Assembly: GCF_014279875.1 (NCBI RefSeq)
Contig: NZ_CP047952.1
Coordinates: forward strand, 682,001-746,000
Origin: Synechococcus sp. MEDNS5
GTDB lineage: Bacteria > Cyanobacteriota > Cyanobacteriia > PCC-6307 > Cyanobiaceae
DNA length: 64,000 nucleotides
Direction of reading: 5' to 3'
Below are positions 46,272 to 58,322 of the stretch, piece by piece; the stretch's first letter is position 1, and each line of letters opens with the position of its first letter. Made by a program: the position numbers and the translations under genes. A model generated the notes under the pieces. The model searched no databases. It saw only the letters and a program-made list of their open reading frames with translations, and had not been told where the DNA came from.

Positions 46272-46733
46272 ATGTATGGCGAACAGGCCAAGCTGTGCAT
46301 ATCTCCCAACGAGCAGCTCACGCTGGTATTCAGTCAGCACCGGACTTTCGATCTGGTGGAGCTGGAGCAGCTTCTGGAGGCGGTGGGTTGGAGCCGTCGG
46401 CCGGTGCGCAGGGTTCGCAAGGCCCTTGATCACAGCCTTCTGCGGGTTGGTCTGTGGCGTCATGACGCGCGGATTCCCCGATTGATTGGATTTGCCCGCT
46501 GCACTGGTGATGGGGTTCTTGAGGCCACCATCTGGGATGTGGCCGTGCATCCCCTCTATCAGGGGGCAGGCCTTGGTAAGCAGCTCATGGATTACATCCT
46601 CGATTGCTTGCGCACGATGGGCACCGAGCGCGCCACTCTGTTTGCGGATCCAGGTGTGTTGCCGTTCTACCAACGGCTGGGGTGGGACCTGGAGCCCGGC
46701 GGTCATCGTTGTGGCTTTTGGTACGCCAACTAA
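46272..46733 (+). CDS. GNAT-family N-acetyltransferase
   Basis: Acetyl-CoA-dependent acetyltransferase. ATIWDVAVHPLYQGAGLGKQLMDYIL is the strand-4/acetyl-CoA pyrophosphate loop (the Q/R-x-x-G-x-G motif as QGAGLG), and ATLFADPGVLPFYQRLGW is the C-terminal GNAT block. ATG 46272 gives 153 residues; GTG 46230 is an alternative. The frame is open to 45984, but that part is the shadow of the hydrolase gene. The 3' end overlaps the glycosyltransferase gene by 4 bp. Confidence 0.88.
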   Translation: MYGEQAKLCISPNEQLTLVFSQHRTFDLVELEQLLEAVGWSRRPVRRVRKALDHSLLRVGLWRHDARIPRLIGFARCTGDGVLEATIWDVAVHPLYQGAGLGKQLMDYILDCLRTMGTERATLFADPGVLPFYQRLGWDLEPGGHRCGFWYAN

Positions 46734-47431
46734 GACCCGTAGTAGTCGCGGGCCAGCGTTTCCAGGGAAACACCTTGTTTCCATCTCCGTTTGAGTTTGA
46801 AGTTCTGCAAGCTGCGCTGGAGCACACCAGAACGGTCCCAGCGACGGCCGTCGGTGATCAAGGCGGTGTGCAGAGGGCGCAAGCTTGTGATCTTGCTCAG
46901 TCGTTCCACCAGGTCGAGGTCTTCCATCAAGGGGACATCGGCGAACCCACCAGAGCGCGCGTAGAGGGTCTGATGAAGGAGAAGCCCCTGGTCTCCGTAA
47001 GGCCTTTGCAGCCAGCGGCTGCGAAGGGCGACAGCCTTGGCCAGAAGTTGCCTCATCGGGGTTCCCGGATGGATCTGGAGATCGAAGTACCAGGCGGATG
47101 CCGCTGCCTGCGGTGAGAGCAGAACAGAGCGGATGCGTTCGGCCCAAGTCTTCGGCAGCCGACTGTCAGCATGGAGAAACAGCAACCATGTCCCGGATGC
47201 CTGGCGGGCGCCTGCAGCAAGCTGATGTCCTCTGCCGGCCGGTTCCACGGTGATCACGTGGGCTCCGCTGAGCCGAGCGATCGCAAGACTGCCATCGATG
47301 CTGCCCCCATCAGCGATCACCAGTTCGTGATTGTTTGGTCCTTGCTGGAGATCCGCCAGCAACAACGGCAGTCTTTTGCTCTCATTCAGGCAAGGAATCA
47401 CCACACTCAGGGACGGGATCGCCTGGGTCAT
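46730..47431 (-). CDS. family 2 glycosyltransferase (TIGR04283-type)
   Basis: About 233 residues from ATG 47431 (an in-frame TTG lies at 47440). GT-A fold: SVVIPCLNESKRLPLLLADL at the start, ADGGSIDGSL, LFLHADSRLP (D-x-D region as HADS). It matches the TIGR04283 type linked to arsenosugar-type biosynthesis. Its ATG overlaps the stop of the TIGR04282-type gene by 4 bp, and the pairing of these two families is a known gene neighbourhood. Confidence 0.85.
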   Translation of the reverse strand: MTQAIPSLSVVIPCLNESKRLPLLLADLQQGPNNHELVIADGGSIDGSLAIARLSGAHVITVEPAGRGHQLAAGARQASGTWLLFLHADSRLPKTWAERIRSVLLSPQAAASAWYFDLQIHPGTPMRQLLAKAVALRSRWLQRPYGDQGLLLHQTLYARSGGFADVPLMEDLDLVERLSKITSLRPLHTALITDGRRWDRSGVLQRSLQNFKLKRRWKQGVSLETLARDYYGS

Positions 47432-48068
47432 GCCAGCCAACCCTGAAGGTCGCTGATCGTATCGATGTCGTTGCGCCAGCTCAGTAGCTCCGGTGTGATC
47501 CCCCGATGCCGTGCCTTCTCAACGGTCAGCCTGCAGACAGCATCCGTTCCCCAGGGGATGGAGTGAAAGGCCCAGTGAGGGTCCTGCTCCTCTGCAGCTA
47601 GCCCCAGAAGCCAGTAACCCCCATCATGCGACGGTCCAAGCACCAAGGGTGAACGTTTCAGTTTGTCGATGGCGATCAGAAGGTCCTGCTGATGCAGATC
47701 GGGCAAATCGGTGCCGATCAGGATCACCGGGGTGGAGGGGCGGTGAGCTCGAGCCCTGAGCACTTCATGACAGAGACGATTGCCCAGGCCACCGCGACTC
47801 TGGGCATTGATGGAGACGCCTTGCTGCGAGGTAAGCCAACGCCGACTGGCTTTCTGGCCTGCTCCGCTCACAGCGATTCGAGCCTCGAGAACCCCTGCTT
47901 TGGCGAGGCTTGCGGCCACGGCCACCGTATGACTGATCAAACGGGCCTGAATCCTTGCGGCGGAGCCACCCCCAAGGGTTGCGGCAAGGCGCCGCTTGCA
48001 GCGCCCGCTGGCAGGCCAGCGGGTCATCACGACCAGAACGGGCAGACCAGCGGCTTCACCCTCCAGGC

Positions 48069-48072
<4 letters not shown>
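47428..48072 (-). CDS. TIGR04282/DUF2064-type glycosyltransferase-like protein
   Basis: 214 residues, nucleotidyl/glycosyl-transferase-like: VLVVMTRWPASGRCKRRLAA at the start, TPVILIGTDLPDLHQQDLL (IGTDLPDL block) and LVLGPSHDGGYWLLGL. These features define the DUF2064/TIGR04282 family, proposed to act with TIGR04283 in arsenosugar or related glycolipid pathways. It starts at the end of the HtrA gene, overlapping by 4 bp. Confidence 0.88.
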
Positions 48073-51296
<3,224 letters not shown>

Positions 51297-51400
51297 CTCG
51301 AAAAGATCGTGGTCGCTGTCGTGATCAGGTATGGAGTCGTATTGAGGAAGTTGCAGGAAACCCCCTAATTCTGCAAACCCACCTTATGCGGGGGATTGGC

Positions 51401-51925
51401 TCAGTTGACGTTGAGGATATCCATCTGTACGACCCCAACAACTTGTGGAATGGGACTCGGCCCGAAAGGAATCGCTGCCAGTGTGAAGGTGTAAAGGTCT
51501 GCAGGTGGATTGGTTCCAGCCTTGAAGGCGACTGTCACCGTGTTTCCTGGGGCGACAGGTTCTTTGAATTGGACGTTGACGGTGCGTGACTGATTGCTGA
51601 ACTCAGCAACCGTTGGAATGGCTCGGCTTTCTCGGCGCGGAGTGCCGATAAATGCTTTCACCGGGACAGCCCCGTAAAGGAAGGCGGGCTGAACCCCCCT
51701 GATCTGTTCGAGGCTGATGCCGCCAAGTGCAGCGTCGGCTCCTTCTGGAAAGTCGAGAACCACGTAGTAAACCGCGCGCCCTTCAAAGGCATACCACCGG
51801 TAATTCACCAGTCGGGCCTTGGTCGGCACTGCGACAAAGCTTGTCTGGCCATTGATTTCCAAGGACCTTGCAGGCAAAGGAGCCAGCATCAGCGTGGTCG
51901 CCAGAACGGTGGGGATCAGTCGCAT
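51401..51925 (-). CDS. secreted DUF2808-family protein
   Basis: About 174 residues from ATG 51925. Signal peptide (MRLIPTVLATTLMLAPLPARS), then a beta-rich domain with NYRWYAFEGRAVYYVVLDFPEGADAALG and RTVNVQFKEPVAPGNTVTVAF. This matches DUF2808, cyanobacterial exported proteins of unknown function. Confidence 0.82.
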   Translation of the reverse strand: MRLIPTVLATTLMLAPLPARSLEINGQTSFVAVPTKARLVNYRWYAFEGRAVYYVVLDFPEGADAALGGISLEQIRGVQPAFLYGAVPVKAFIGTPRRESRAIPTVAEFSNQSRTVNVQFKEPVAPGNTVTVAFKAGTNPPADLYTFTLAAIPFGPSPIPQVVGVVQMDILNVN

Positions 51926-51931
51926 CAACGA

Positions 51932-52174
51932 TTAGCGCTCTGTTCTCCAGAGATGGGGGGCGAAAAGCACTTCAGTTGGGCTGGAACTCCCTTGCCAGTC
52001 TCCAAGTTCGCGCATCAACGCGAGACAGTCGTCACGCTGCCCCTCCAGAGCGAGTTCTTTCAGTCTCTGCTTCATGTCATCTTTGGTGATGATCATGACC
52101 AGTTCGCGGCGCTGATCGGCCTGCAGAGGAAAGCTGTCCGGGGGCTGGACTCTGCGAAAACGCTTCGAGCTCAT
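51932..52174 (-). CDS. small hypothetical protein
   Basis: 80 residues from ATG 52174, or about 54 from ATG 52096 (MIITKDDMKQRLKEL). The C-terminal half is a plausible small helical protein; the Arg-rich start is less convincing. It lies 6 bp before the DUF2808 gene on the same strand and may be its operon partner. Confidence 0.5.
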   Translation of the reverse strand: MSSKRFRRVQPPDSFPLQADQRRELVMIITKDDMKQRLKELALEGQRDDCLALMRELGDWQGSSSPTEVLFAPHLWRTER

Positions 52175-52323
52175 GGTGTCTAGGGCAGATATGAAACAAC
52201 CCTGGCTTGGGTCTTACTCAGACCATAATCAAGCCTTTACGTCCATGCCGTATCCCGGCGCACACCACTTCGTTTGGATTAAGGCAGGCACCTGATCAGA
52301 ATGGTCTGTCAAGGAGTGTGCTG

Positions 52324-53685
52324 ATGGACCAAAATTTTGATCTCGTTGTGATCGGCGCCGGCTCAGGTGGTCTCGCTGCTGCCAAGCGAGCCTCGGCCCA
52401 CGGTGCACGCGTCGCCCTTGTGGAAGGCGACAAGGTCGGGGGGACCTGCGTCATCCGTGGGTGTGTGCCGAAGAAACTACTTGTGTATGGCTCCAAGGTT
52501 TCAGAACACTTGGCTGATGCACCGAGCTATGGCGTTGATGTGCCGCCGGCCACGATCAACACCCCTGTGCTTCTTCAAGCGGTGCGGGCTGAGGTGGATC
52601 GATTGAATGCTCTGCATGTGAACCTCCTTGAGAAAGCAGGAGTCACCCTGGTTCAAGGCTGGGGTCGCTTTGAAGATGCTCACCGCATTGCTGTTTCCGC
52701 TCAGCCTGGAGGCGATGTTCAGCACTCTCTGACGGCAGGCCGCGTTCTTATAGCTGTGGGAGGACGTCCCCTGCGTCCCTCGATTTCAGGGGCAGAGCTG
52801 GGCTGGGTCAGTGACGACATGTTCCTGCTTGAGCGCTTTCCCGAGCATGTTGTGGTGGTGGGTGCTGGTTTCATTGCCTGCGAGTTCGCCTGCATCCTCC
52901 GAGGACTCGGCACCGCCGTCACCCAGCTGGTGAGGAGAGATGGTTTGCTGCGTGGTTTCGACCGGGAACTCGCGGCAGCTGTGCAGGAGGGCATGGTGGA
53001 GAAGGGAGTGGATCTGCGTTTCTCCACCAGCCCTGCATCCATCGAGGGCTCGCCCGGCGATCTGGTTCTGGTGACGGATCAAGGAGAGCGGATCCAGGCC
53101 GGAGGGGTGCTGCTGGCAACCGGGCGTCAGCCTTTTCTGCAGGGATTGAAGCTTGAAGCTGCCGGCCTCAGGAGTGAGGGCAGGAAGCTGGCGGTAGACA
53201 CTGACCAGCGAACCAGTGTTTCCCATATTTTTGCTGTGGGCGATGTGACTGATCGCATCTGCCTCACCCCTGTGGCGGTGGATGAGGGCAGAGCCTTTGC
53301 GGATACGCAGTTCGGTGGCCGGCCGCGCCAGGTGAATCACGACCTGGTGGCGAGTGCTGTGTTCAGTCAGCCCGAGCTGGCCACCGTCGGTCTTTCCGAA
53401 GAAGCCGCCATCAGTCGATTCGGTTCGGATGCTGTTGTGATCCACAGGGCGCGGTTCCGCTCCATGGACCAGGCACTTCCCAAGCGTGGTCCGCGAACTC
53501 TGCTCAAGCTGGTCATTGAGGCCGGCACGGACAAGGTGCTGGGGTGTCACATGGTGGGAGAGCATGCCGCTGAAATCATTCAGATGGCAGCGATTGCCGT
53601 GGGGATGGGAGCCACCAAAGCCGACTTTGATCGCACCATGGCTCTCCATCCCACTGTGTCGGAGGAATTTGTCACCATGGCTTAG
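52324..53685 (+). CDS. gor: glutathione reductase
   Basis: NADPH-dependent flavoenzyme that reduces glutathione disulfide. From ATG 52324: FAD motif VVIGAGSGGLAAAK, redox-active disulfide GGTCVIRGCVPKK (the GCVPKK form typical of glutathione reductase, not lipoamide dehydrogenase), NADPH motif VVVGAGFIACEFA, FAVGDVTDRICLTPVA, and the C-terminal HPTVSEEF with the catalytic His-Glu pair. 453 residues. The open frame upstream to 52207 has no support. The 149 bp before it carry no other gene. Confidence 0.95.
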   Translation: MDQNFDLVVIGAGSGGLAAAKRASAHGARVALVEGDKVGGTCVIRGCVPKKLLVYGSKVSEHLADAPSYGVDVPPATINTPVLLQAVRAEVDRLNALHVNLLEKAGVTLVQGWGRFEDAHRIAVSAQPGGDVQHSLTAGRVLIAVGGRPLRPSISGAELGWVSDDMFLLERFPEHVVVVGAGFIACEFACILRGLGTAVTQLVRRDGLLRGFDRELAAAVQEGMVEKGVDLRFSTSPASIEGSPGDLVLVTDQGERIQAGGVLLATGRQPFLQGLKLEAAGLRSEGRKLAVDTDQRTSVSHIFAVGDVTDRICLTPVAVDEGRAFADTQFGGRPRQVNHDLVASAVFSQPELATVGLSEEAAISRFGSDAVVIHRARFRSMDQALPKRGPRTLLKLVIEAGTDKVLGCHMVGEHAAEIIQMAAIAVGMGATKADFDRTMALHPTVSEEFVTMA

Positions 53686-53759
53686 TGATCTTCAGGCAAT
53701 TCCTGTCAAGGTTCGGCGCCACTGCGGGGCCTCGGAAGACGCACTAATTTGCGCTGAGT

Positions 53760-54296
53760 TTGTTCTGTCATGCGGTGCTGACTCTCGAGGCTCTGCGTCG
53801 TGGAGGCGTGCTGATCGTGCCTCTGATGCTGGTCTCCGTCGCTGTTGCATCGATGGGAGTTGAGCGGCTGCGCTTCTGGTGGCAATGGGGCCGCGGCGAT
53901 CGTGTCAGCCCGGAGCATTCACTGCTTGAACTCGAGCAACTCAAGCCATCGGCAGCATCACTGCGTCAGCAGTTGCTAGAGGCGCGACTCGAGCGCCAGC
54001 TCTGTCGCTGGGATGGGGCCTTGGAGCTTTGCATGGTTCTTGGGCCTCTCCTTGGGCTGCTGGCCTCGGTGATTGGCCTGATGCAGTTGCTCCAGGCGCT
54101 CGGGCCCGGACTCACGCTCCCTTCCCAGGGAGGAGACCTGATCGCCGGCTATGGCCAGGTGCTCATTGGCACAGTCCTCGGTCTTTTGATCGCGGTTTTG
54201 GCTCTTTTGGTGCAACGCCTCAACCGTCTTCGCGCCCAAGTGGTTCTTGATGCCTTTTCCGATCGTTGCCTGGAACGCCGCTCCGGTCAGATCTGA
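53760..54296 (+). CDS. exbB: ExbB/TolQ/MotA-type proton channel protein
   Basis: About 170-178 residues (starts TTG 53760 or GTG 53775). One N-terminal helix (RRGGVLIVPLMLVSVAVASMGVERLRF) and two C-terminal helices (LGPLLGLLASVIGLMQLL and YGQVLIGTVLGLLIAVLALL), the ExbB layout in the compact form. It heads a tight set with two ExbD-like genes and a TonB-like gene; the stop and next ATG overlap by one base. Confidence 0.85.
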   Translation: MFCHAVLTLEALRRGGVLIVPLMLVSVAVASMGVERLRFWWQWGRGDRVSPEHSLLELEQLKPSAASLRQQLLEARLERQLCRWDGALELCMVLGPLLGLLASVIGLMQLLQALGPGLTLPSQGGDLIAGYGQVLIGTVLGLLIAVLALLVQRLNRLRAQVVLDAFSDRCLERRSGQI

Positions 54297-54658
54297 TGCC
54301 CCTCGTTCTTTCCTTCGGCGCCGTTGTTCTGACGCTGATGACGTTCCTCGCATCCCTTCCTTTGGTTGTTCAGCAGACACCCCCATCAAGGCAGCGCAAC
54401 ATCTCTGGCGCTTCTCTGCGGACGCGTTGGCTGGTGGTCCGATCCCTTGGAGGCAGTTGGTACCTCAATGGACAACCCATGTCAGCTGCCTTGCTCAGCA
54501 GGCAGCTCGATCAGCGTGAAGGCGGACCGGATGAGCTCGTGCTGCTTCCCTCCAGTGCCTTGCAGGCATCGGCAGTCGCCTCCGACCTTGCCTGGCTCAG
54601 ACGCCAGTCATCGATCCCGGTGCGTTTGCAGGCTGTTCCGGAGGTGATAGCCCCATGA
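54296..54658 (+). CDS. ExbD-like membrane protein 1
   Basis: 120 residues with a single N-terminal helix (LVLSFGAVVLTLMTFLASLPLVV) and a periplasmic domain of about 90 residues (LVVRSLGGSWYLNGQPMSAALLS, then ELVLLPSSALQASAVASDLAWLR), the ExbD/TolR topology. I do not see the conserved membrane aspartate. Overlaps its neighbours by 1 bp and 4 bp. Confidence 0.65.
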   Translation: MPLVLSFGAVVLTLMTFLASLPLVVQQTPPSRQRNISGASLRTRWLVVRSLGGSWYLNGQPMSAALLSRQLDQREGGPDELVLLPSSALQASAVASDLAWLRRQSSIPVRLQAVPEVIAP

Positions 54659-55014
54659 ATCTTCCTCTCACCCAGCGTCGAGCTCTCGGCTGTTCCGTGG
54701 TCTCCTTTTGTCTCACCCTTGGGGCGACGGCGGTTTTGCTGCTTCCCCAGTGGAGGCAGCAGCGGCCGGCAAGTGACGGCGTGATCGTGATCCACCTCGC
54801 TGCCGATGGTGGTCTGCGTCTGTGGAATCAGCCGATTGAGCGATCGATGATCCCGGCTCTGCTCGCTCGCCTGAATCGTCTTGATCCAGGCACGCGTCTC
54901 CGCCTCTCCCTGGCTCCTCAGGTTTCCTGGGGTGTGGTGCAGGACCTGATTCCGTTCTTCGATTCCAGCTCTCTTGATGTGGATCTTCAACTCCCTGCGG
55001 CGACACGCTCCTGA
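54655..55014 (+). CDS. ExbD-like membrane protein 2
   Basis: 119 residues, same build: one N-terminal helix (ALGCSVVSFCLTLGATAVLLL) and a periplasmic domain (DGVIVIHLAADGGLRLWNQPIE, then LDPGTRLRLSLAPQVSWGVVQD) close to ExbD/TolR. Two adjacent ExbD-like proteins after one ExbB is uncommon but known. Confidence 0.65.
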   Translation: MNLPLTQRRALGCSVVSFCLTLGATAVLLLPQWRQQRPASDGVIVIHLAADGGLRLWNQPIERSMIPALLARLNRLDPGTRLRLSLAPQVSWGVVQDLIPFFDSSSLDVDLQLPAATRS

Positions 55015-55621
55015 GGGGCTCGCCATGGTTGCGCTGCCAGTGGCGATCGCGATCGCCGGGCATGCTGTTGTGATTGGAACCAGCACGGTGCTGGCGACGC
55101 GGACGACGTCGGGACTCAAGCCTCCAAAGGTTGTCGACAATTCCCAAGAACTCGTGCGTCTGAGTCGTCGCGTGGCACAGAGCCGCTCTGTAGCCGCGGT
55201 TGGCCTGAACCTAAGCAATACCTTGCCACCGCCTCCCGCCCCGGATCTGCTGGATGACTTGTCCGAGGGAAAGAAGGATCCAGACTGCAAACCAGAACAG
55301 AAAGCCGATCAGGGTGATGGACCGAATCGCCCAGATGGGCAACGCGGGGTGGTAGGCCAAAACACGGTGGCGGTGTTGGCACCTCTGGAGGTTGAGCAGG
55401 TCAGTGCCTTATGGGAGACCGGTGACCCTGTGGAGAGCTGGCCCGATGGGTTGGGTGCATTTCCTGATGACTCTGAGGTGCGCGAGGTGCCGCTCGAGGC
55501 CTTCAGCCCACGAAGCACGTTGCAGTTGAACGCTCTTGTGATCACATCAGCAAACGCTCAGTTCCTTCTTCGCGCCAGGGATGAGGTGGTGTGGATCGTA
55601 CGCCGATCGTTAATTGAGTAG
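54977..55621 (+). CDS. TonB-like energy transducer (putative)
   Basis: 214 residues from ATG 54977, overlapping the preceding gene by 38 bp. One N-terminal helix (LAMVALPVAIAIAGHAVVIG), a linker with LPPPPAPDLLDD and charged segments, and a short C-terminal domain of mixed strands. The layout and place suggest TonB, but the characteristic TonB C-terminal motif is not recognisable, so the call rests mainly on context. Confidence 0.5.
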   Translation: MWIFNSLRRHAPEGLAMVALPVAIAIAGHAVVIGTSTVLATRTTSGLKPPKVVDNSQELVRLSRRVAQSRSVAAVGLNLSNTLPPPPAPDLLDDLSEGKKDPDCKPEQKADQGDGPNRPDGQRGVVGQNTVAVLAPLEVEQVSALWETGDPVESWPDGLGAFPDDSEVREVPLEAFSPRSTLQLNALVITSANAQFLLRARDEVVWIVRRSLIE

Positions 55622-55686
55622 CAATTCCTACTTGAGAACAGGGTTAAGACCCGTAAGAATGGCGGTTAAGAGATTGTTAATGGTGG

Positions 55687-56157
55687 ATGCCGTTATTTGT
55701 GCTTGTGCTTCTCGCATCGTTCTCAGGTGTCACCACAGTGCGTGGGGGGGAAGGTTGTGAGACCACAGCGCATTACTTGGGGAGTTTCGATCCGGATCGT
55801 CAGCAGGTGAGTCTCTGCGCCGATGTTGCGACGCGAGGACAGCGATCCCTCGGCGAAGTGGCCCGCCATGAGTTTTTTCACGCCATTCAGCACCGCTTTG
55901 GTTACGGGGGAAAGGGATTTTTGCCTGATGCTCTGCTGACGCCACTCGTGCGCTACGGAATGGATGATCGGGAAGTGATGACCGTGCTCAGCTTTTATCC
56001 GGAAGAGGAAGTGAATGGAGAGTTGGAAGCGCGCTTGGCATCCAGGATCATTCCCAATGCACTGATCGCAGGTGGCTTAATTAGTGGTGCGTTGATCGAT
56101 GACGAGAACGCGAGCGGACCAATCGGCAAGATTCGGGCATTTTTGCTGCCCCGTTAG
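55687..56157 (+). CDS. small exported HExxH protein (putative metalloprotease)
   Basis: 156 residues with a signal peptide (MPLFVLVLLASFSGVTTVRG), then RHEFFHAIQHRFG, a full H-E-x-x-H zinc motif in a helix. The C-terminal part (VLSFYPEEEVNGELEARL, then IPNALIAGGLISGALI) offers an EEE/E cluster that could supply the third ligand. I do not recognise a family. Ends 4 bp inside the convergent GMC gene. Confidence 0.6.
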   Translation: MPLFVLVLLASFSGVTTVRGGEGCETTAHYLGSFDPDRQQVSLCADVATRGQRSLGEVARHEFFHAIQHRFGYGGKGFLPDALLTPLVRYGMDDREVMTVLSFYPEEEVNGELEARLASRIIPNALIAGGLISGALIDDENASGPIGKIRAFLLPR

Positions 56158-57674
56158 CCATTGAAGCGTTGCTGGAGGGCTGCGGCCATGCGTAGCGCTA
56201 AGGCGATGGTGGTGAGTCCAGGGCCGACGCTTGGGCAGCTGGGAAACACGCTGGAATCGGCGATGTAGAGGTTGTCGAGCTCGTGGCAACGGCCATCGCC
56301 ATCGACCACAGATGCAGCGGGATCTTCGCCCATGCGGCATGTACCGCAGGCGTAGCCAACCACGCTCAGTGGCGCTTCACCGCGGGGGTGTGTTGGAGCT
56401 TTGGTCACCACCTGGGTGATGGGATCGGATTCGACGGCCGTCAAGGTGTCAATCCATCGGTAAACAAGGCGATCGTGGGCTTCACGATTGTTATGCAAGT
56501 AATTAATGCGGATCTGATCATTGTTCAACCACACTTTGTTGTGGGGGTCGGGAAGCACTTCCGTCATGGCCCACCAGGCCACGGAACGGGATGCCAGGCG
56601 CTCCAAACCGAAATCAGGGATCAATTTGCTCACAAGAGAGAGCACCGGTGGTGATTCGGCAAACAGCGCATCCTGCAGTACACCCCCGGCAGCTTGGATG
56701 TGACCAAGGGGGAAGCTCACATTCTTATCCCCCCAGTAGTAGTCATTCACGCCCAGTGATCGCGCATAGCGACCGTTGTTCGGTTCAGCTGCCAGCTGGA
56801 GAATCGAGGTGAGCTGAAGATTCATCAGATTGCGGCCCACCTGATCAGACCCGTTGTTGAGGCCTCGGGGGTGCTTTTCACTGCTGGAGCGCAGCAAGAT
56901 CGCAGGCGTATTGATCGCTCCAGCCGCAAGCACAACTACATCCGCTGAGAACAACCAGCTTTCGCCGGCGACATCGGCTTCCACCGCTTTCACCTCGCGA
57001 CCACTTGGATTCACGTGGAGTCGCATCACCCGGGCCATTGACCGCACCTCCAGCTTCTCGGGATCGGCGTTGTCCAGTCCGTACAGCTGGGAGTCCCCGC
57101 TGGGGTCTTCTTGGCTGCTCGACCAGCTCAAGGGCAGGTCATAGGGCTGACAACCTTGACGCTTGAGACCTTCCCGCAAGGGCTCGAGAAAGGGCATCAA
57201 CGGTTTTGGTGCATGGCCGAAGTCACCGCTGCGAGCAGGCTCCGTGGGGTCTACGCCCGATTGTCCATGCACTTGATACAGACTTTCTGCCTGGTCGTAA
57301 TAGGGGGCCAGGTGTTGGTAACTGAAGGGCCAGCGCGGAGAAATGCCGTCCTGAAGAGGGAGATCGTCGAAGTCCTTCTCGCGCATGCGCTCGAGAACGG
57401 CTCCCCAGATCTTGGTGTTACCCCCTAAGGCGTAGGTGGTCTGCGGGGCGATTGGGTCGCCGTCCGGTCCGAACCAGCGTTCGTTGCGTGGGTGGTAACG
57501 GTCTTTGCGAAAGAGATCAACATCGGCCACGTTCTGATCACTCAGGGCCATGGCTTCCCCGCGTTCAAGCAGGAGCACACTTCGTCCCTGTCGGCTCAGA
57601 GCTCCAGCCAGGGTTCCGCCCCCGGCGCCGCTGCCGATGACGATGATGTCGTAGTGGCGATCGTCGATGATCAT
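56154..57674 (-). CDS. GMC-family FAD oxidoreductase
   Basis: 506 residues. FAD motif IIVIGSGAGGGTLAGALSRQGRSVLLLERG near the N-terminus, the GMC block FGPDGDPIAPQTTYALGGNTKIWG, AAGAINTPAILLRSS, and a C-terminal YIADSSVFPSCPSVGPGLTTIALALR with the catalytic-area residues; GTCRMG precedes it. Alcohol or sugar substrate unknown. It follows ctaE by 39 bp on the same strand and may be co-transcribed with the oxidase. Confidence 0.9.
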   Translation of the reverse strand: MIIDDRHYDIIVIGSGAGGGTLAGALSRQGRSVLLLERGEAMALSDQNVADVDLFRKDRYHPRNERWFGPDGDPIAPQTTYALGGNTKIWGAVLERMREKDFDDLPLQDGISPRWPFSYQHLAPYYDQAESLYQVHGQSGVDPTEPARSGDFGHAPKPLMPFLEPLREGLKRQGCQPYDLPLSWSSSQEDPSGDSQLYGLDNADPEKLEVRSMARVMRLHVNPSGREVKAVEADVAGESWLFSADVVVLAAGAINTPAILLRSSSEKHPRGLNNGSDQVGRNLMNLQLTSILQLAAEPNNGRYARSLGVNDYYWGDKNVSFPLGHIQAAGGVLQDALFAESPPVLSLVSKLIPDFGLERLASRSVAWWAMTEVLPDPHNKVWLNNDQIRINYLHNNREAHDRLVYRWIDTLTAVESDPITQVVTKAPTHPRGEAPLSVVGYACGTCRMGEDPAASVVDGDGRCHELDNLYIADSSVFPSCPSVGPGLTTIALALRMAAALQQRFNG

Positions 57675-57713
57675 GGCGGAAGTGTCGTGTTGAAACCGGT
57701 TGATGCAGCGAAA

Positions 57714-58319
57714 TCAGTTGGTGCGCTGCCACACGTAAATCAGCACAAAAAGGATGATCCAGATCACATCCACAAAGTGCCAGAACAGGCTCACAGCAGT
57801 GACGCCCATGTCTCCTTTTTCGTAGTTTCCCGGGCGGAAGGAGTGAAACAGCATCAACCCCATCAGACCAATGCCAGTAATCACATGCAACCCATGGAAT
57901 CCCGTTAGGAGGTAAAAAGTTCCTCCGAATACACCGCTGCCAAGTCCGAATTCCAGGCTTGACCATTCAACGTATTGTCCATAAACAAAATAAGCGCCCA
58001 TCAGCATCGTGATGAACCACACGATTCGGAAGCCCCACAAGTTGCCTTTGTGGAGGTAGCGCTCGGCAAAGTAGGCCACAAAGCTCGAGCTCACCAGCAC
58101 AATTGTGTTGATGAGCGGCATCCTCACTTCCAGGCCCTCTACACCTGGAGGAAGCCATTCAGGGGACGTGATTTTAAACAGCGTAAATCCTGCAAAAAAT
58201 GCCAGAAAGATGATGCTTTCGGAGCAGAGGAAAATGATAAACCCCGTAAGGTTGTGGCCGGAATGCTTGATGTGACCCGGCGTGTGATTGAGTTGTTGGG
58301 ATGAATCCAAGCTGGTCAT
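57714..58319 (-). CDS. ctaE: terminal oxidase subunit III
   Basis: 201 residues with about five membrane helices: IIFLCSESIIFLAFFAGF, MPLINTIVLVSSSFVAYF, FHGLHVITGIGLMGLM and SLFWHFVDVIWIILFVLIYVW (the H-F-V-D block). Subunit III of a heme-copper oxidase; short form without the first two helices. The start lies 3 bp after the ctaD stop. Confidence 0.95.
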   Translation of the reverse strand: MTSLDSSQQLNHTPGHIKHSGHNLTGFIIFLCSESIIFLAFFAGFTLFKITSPEWLPPGVEGLEVRMPLINTIVLVSSSFVAYFAERYLHKGNLWGFRIVWFITMLMGAYFVYGQYVEWSSLEFGLGSGVFGGTFYLLTGFHGLHVITGIGLMGLMLFHSFRPGNYEKGDMGVTAVSLFWHFVDVIWIILFVLIYVWQRTN

Positions 58320-58322
58320 GAG

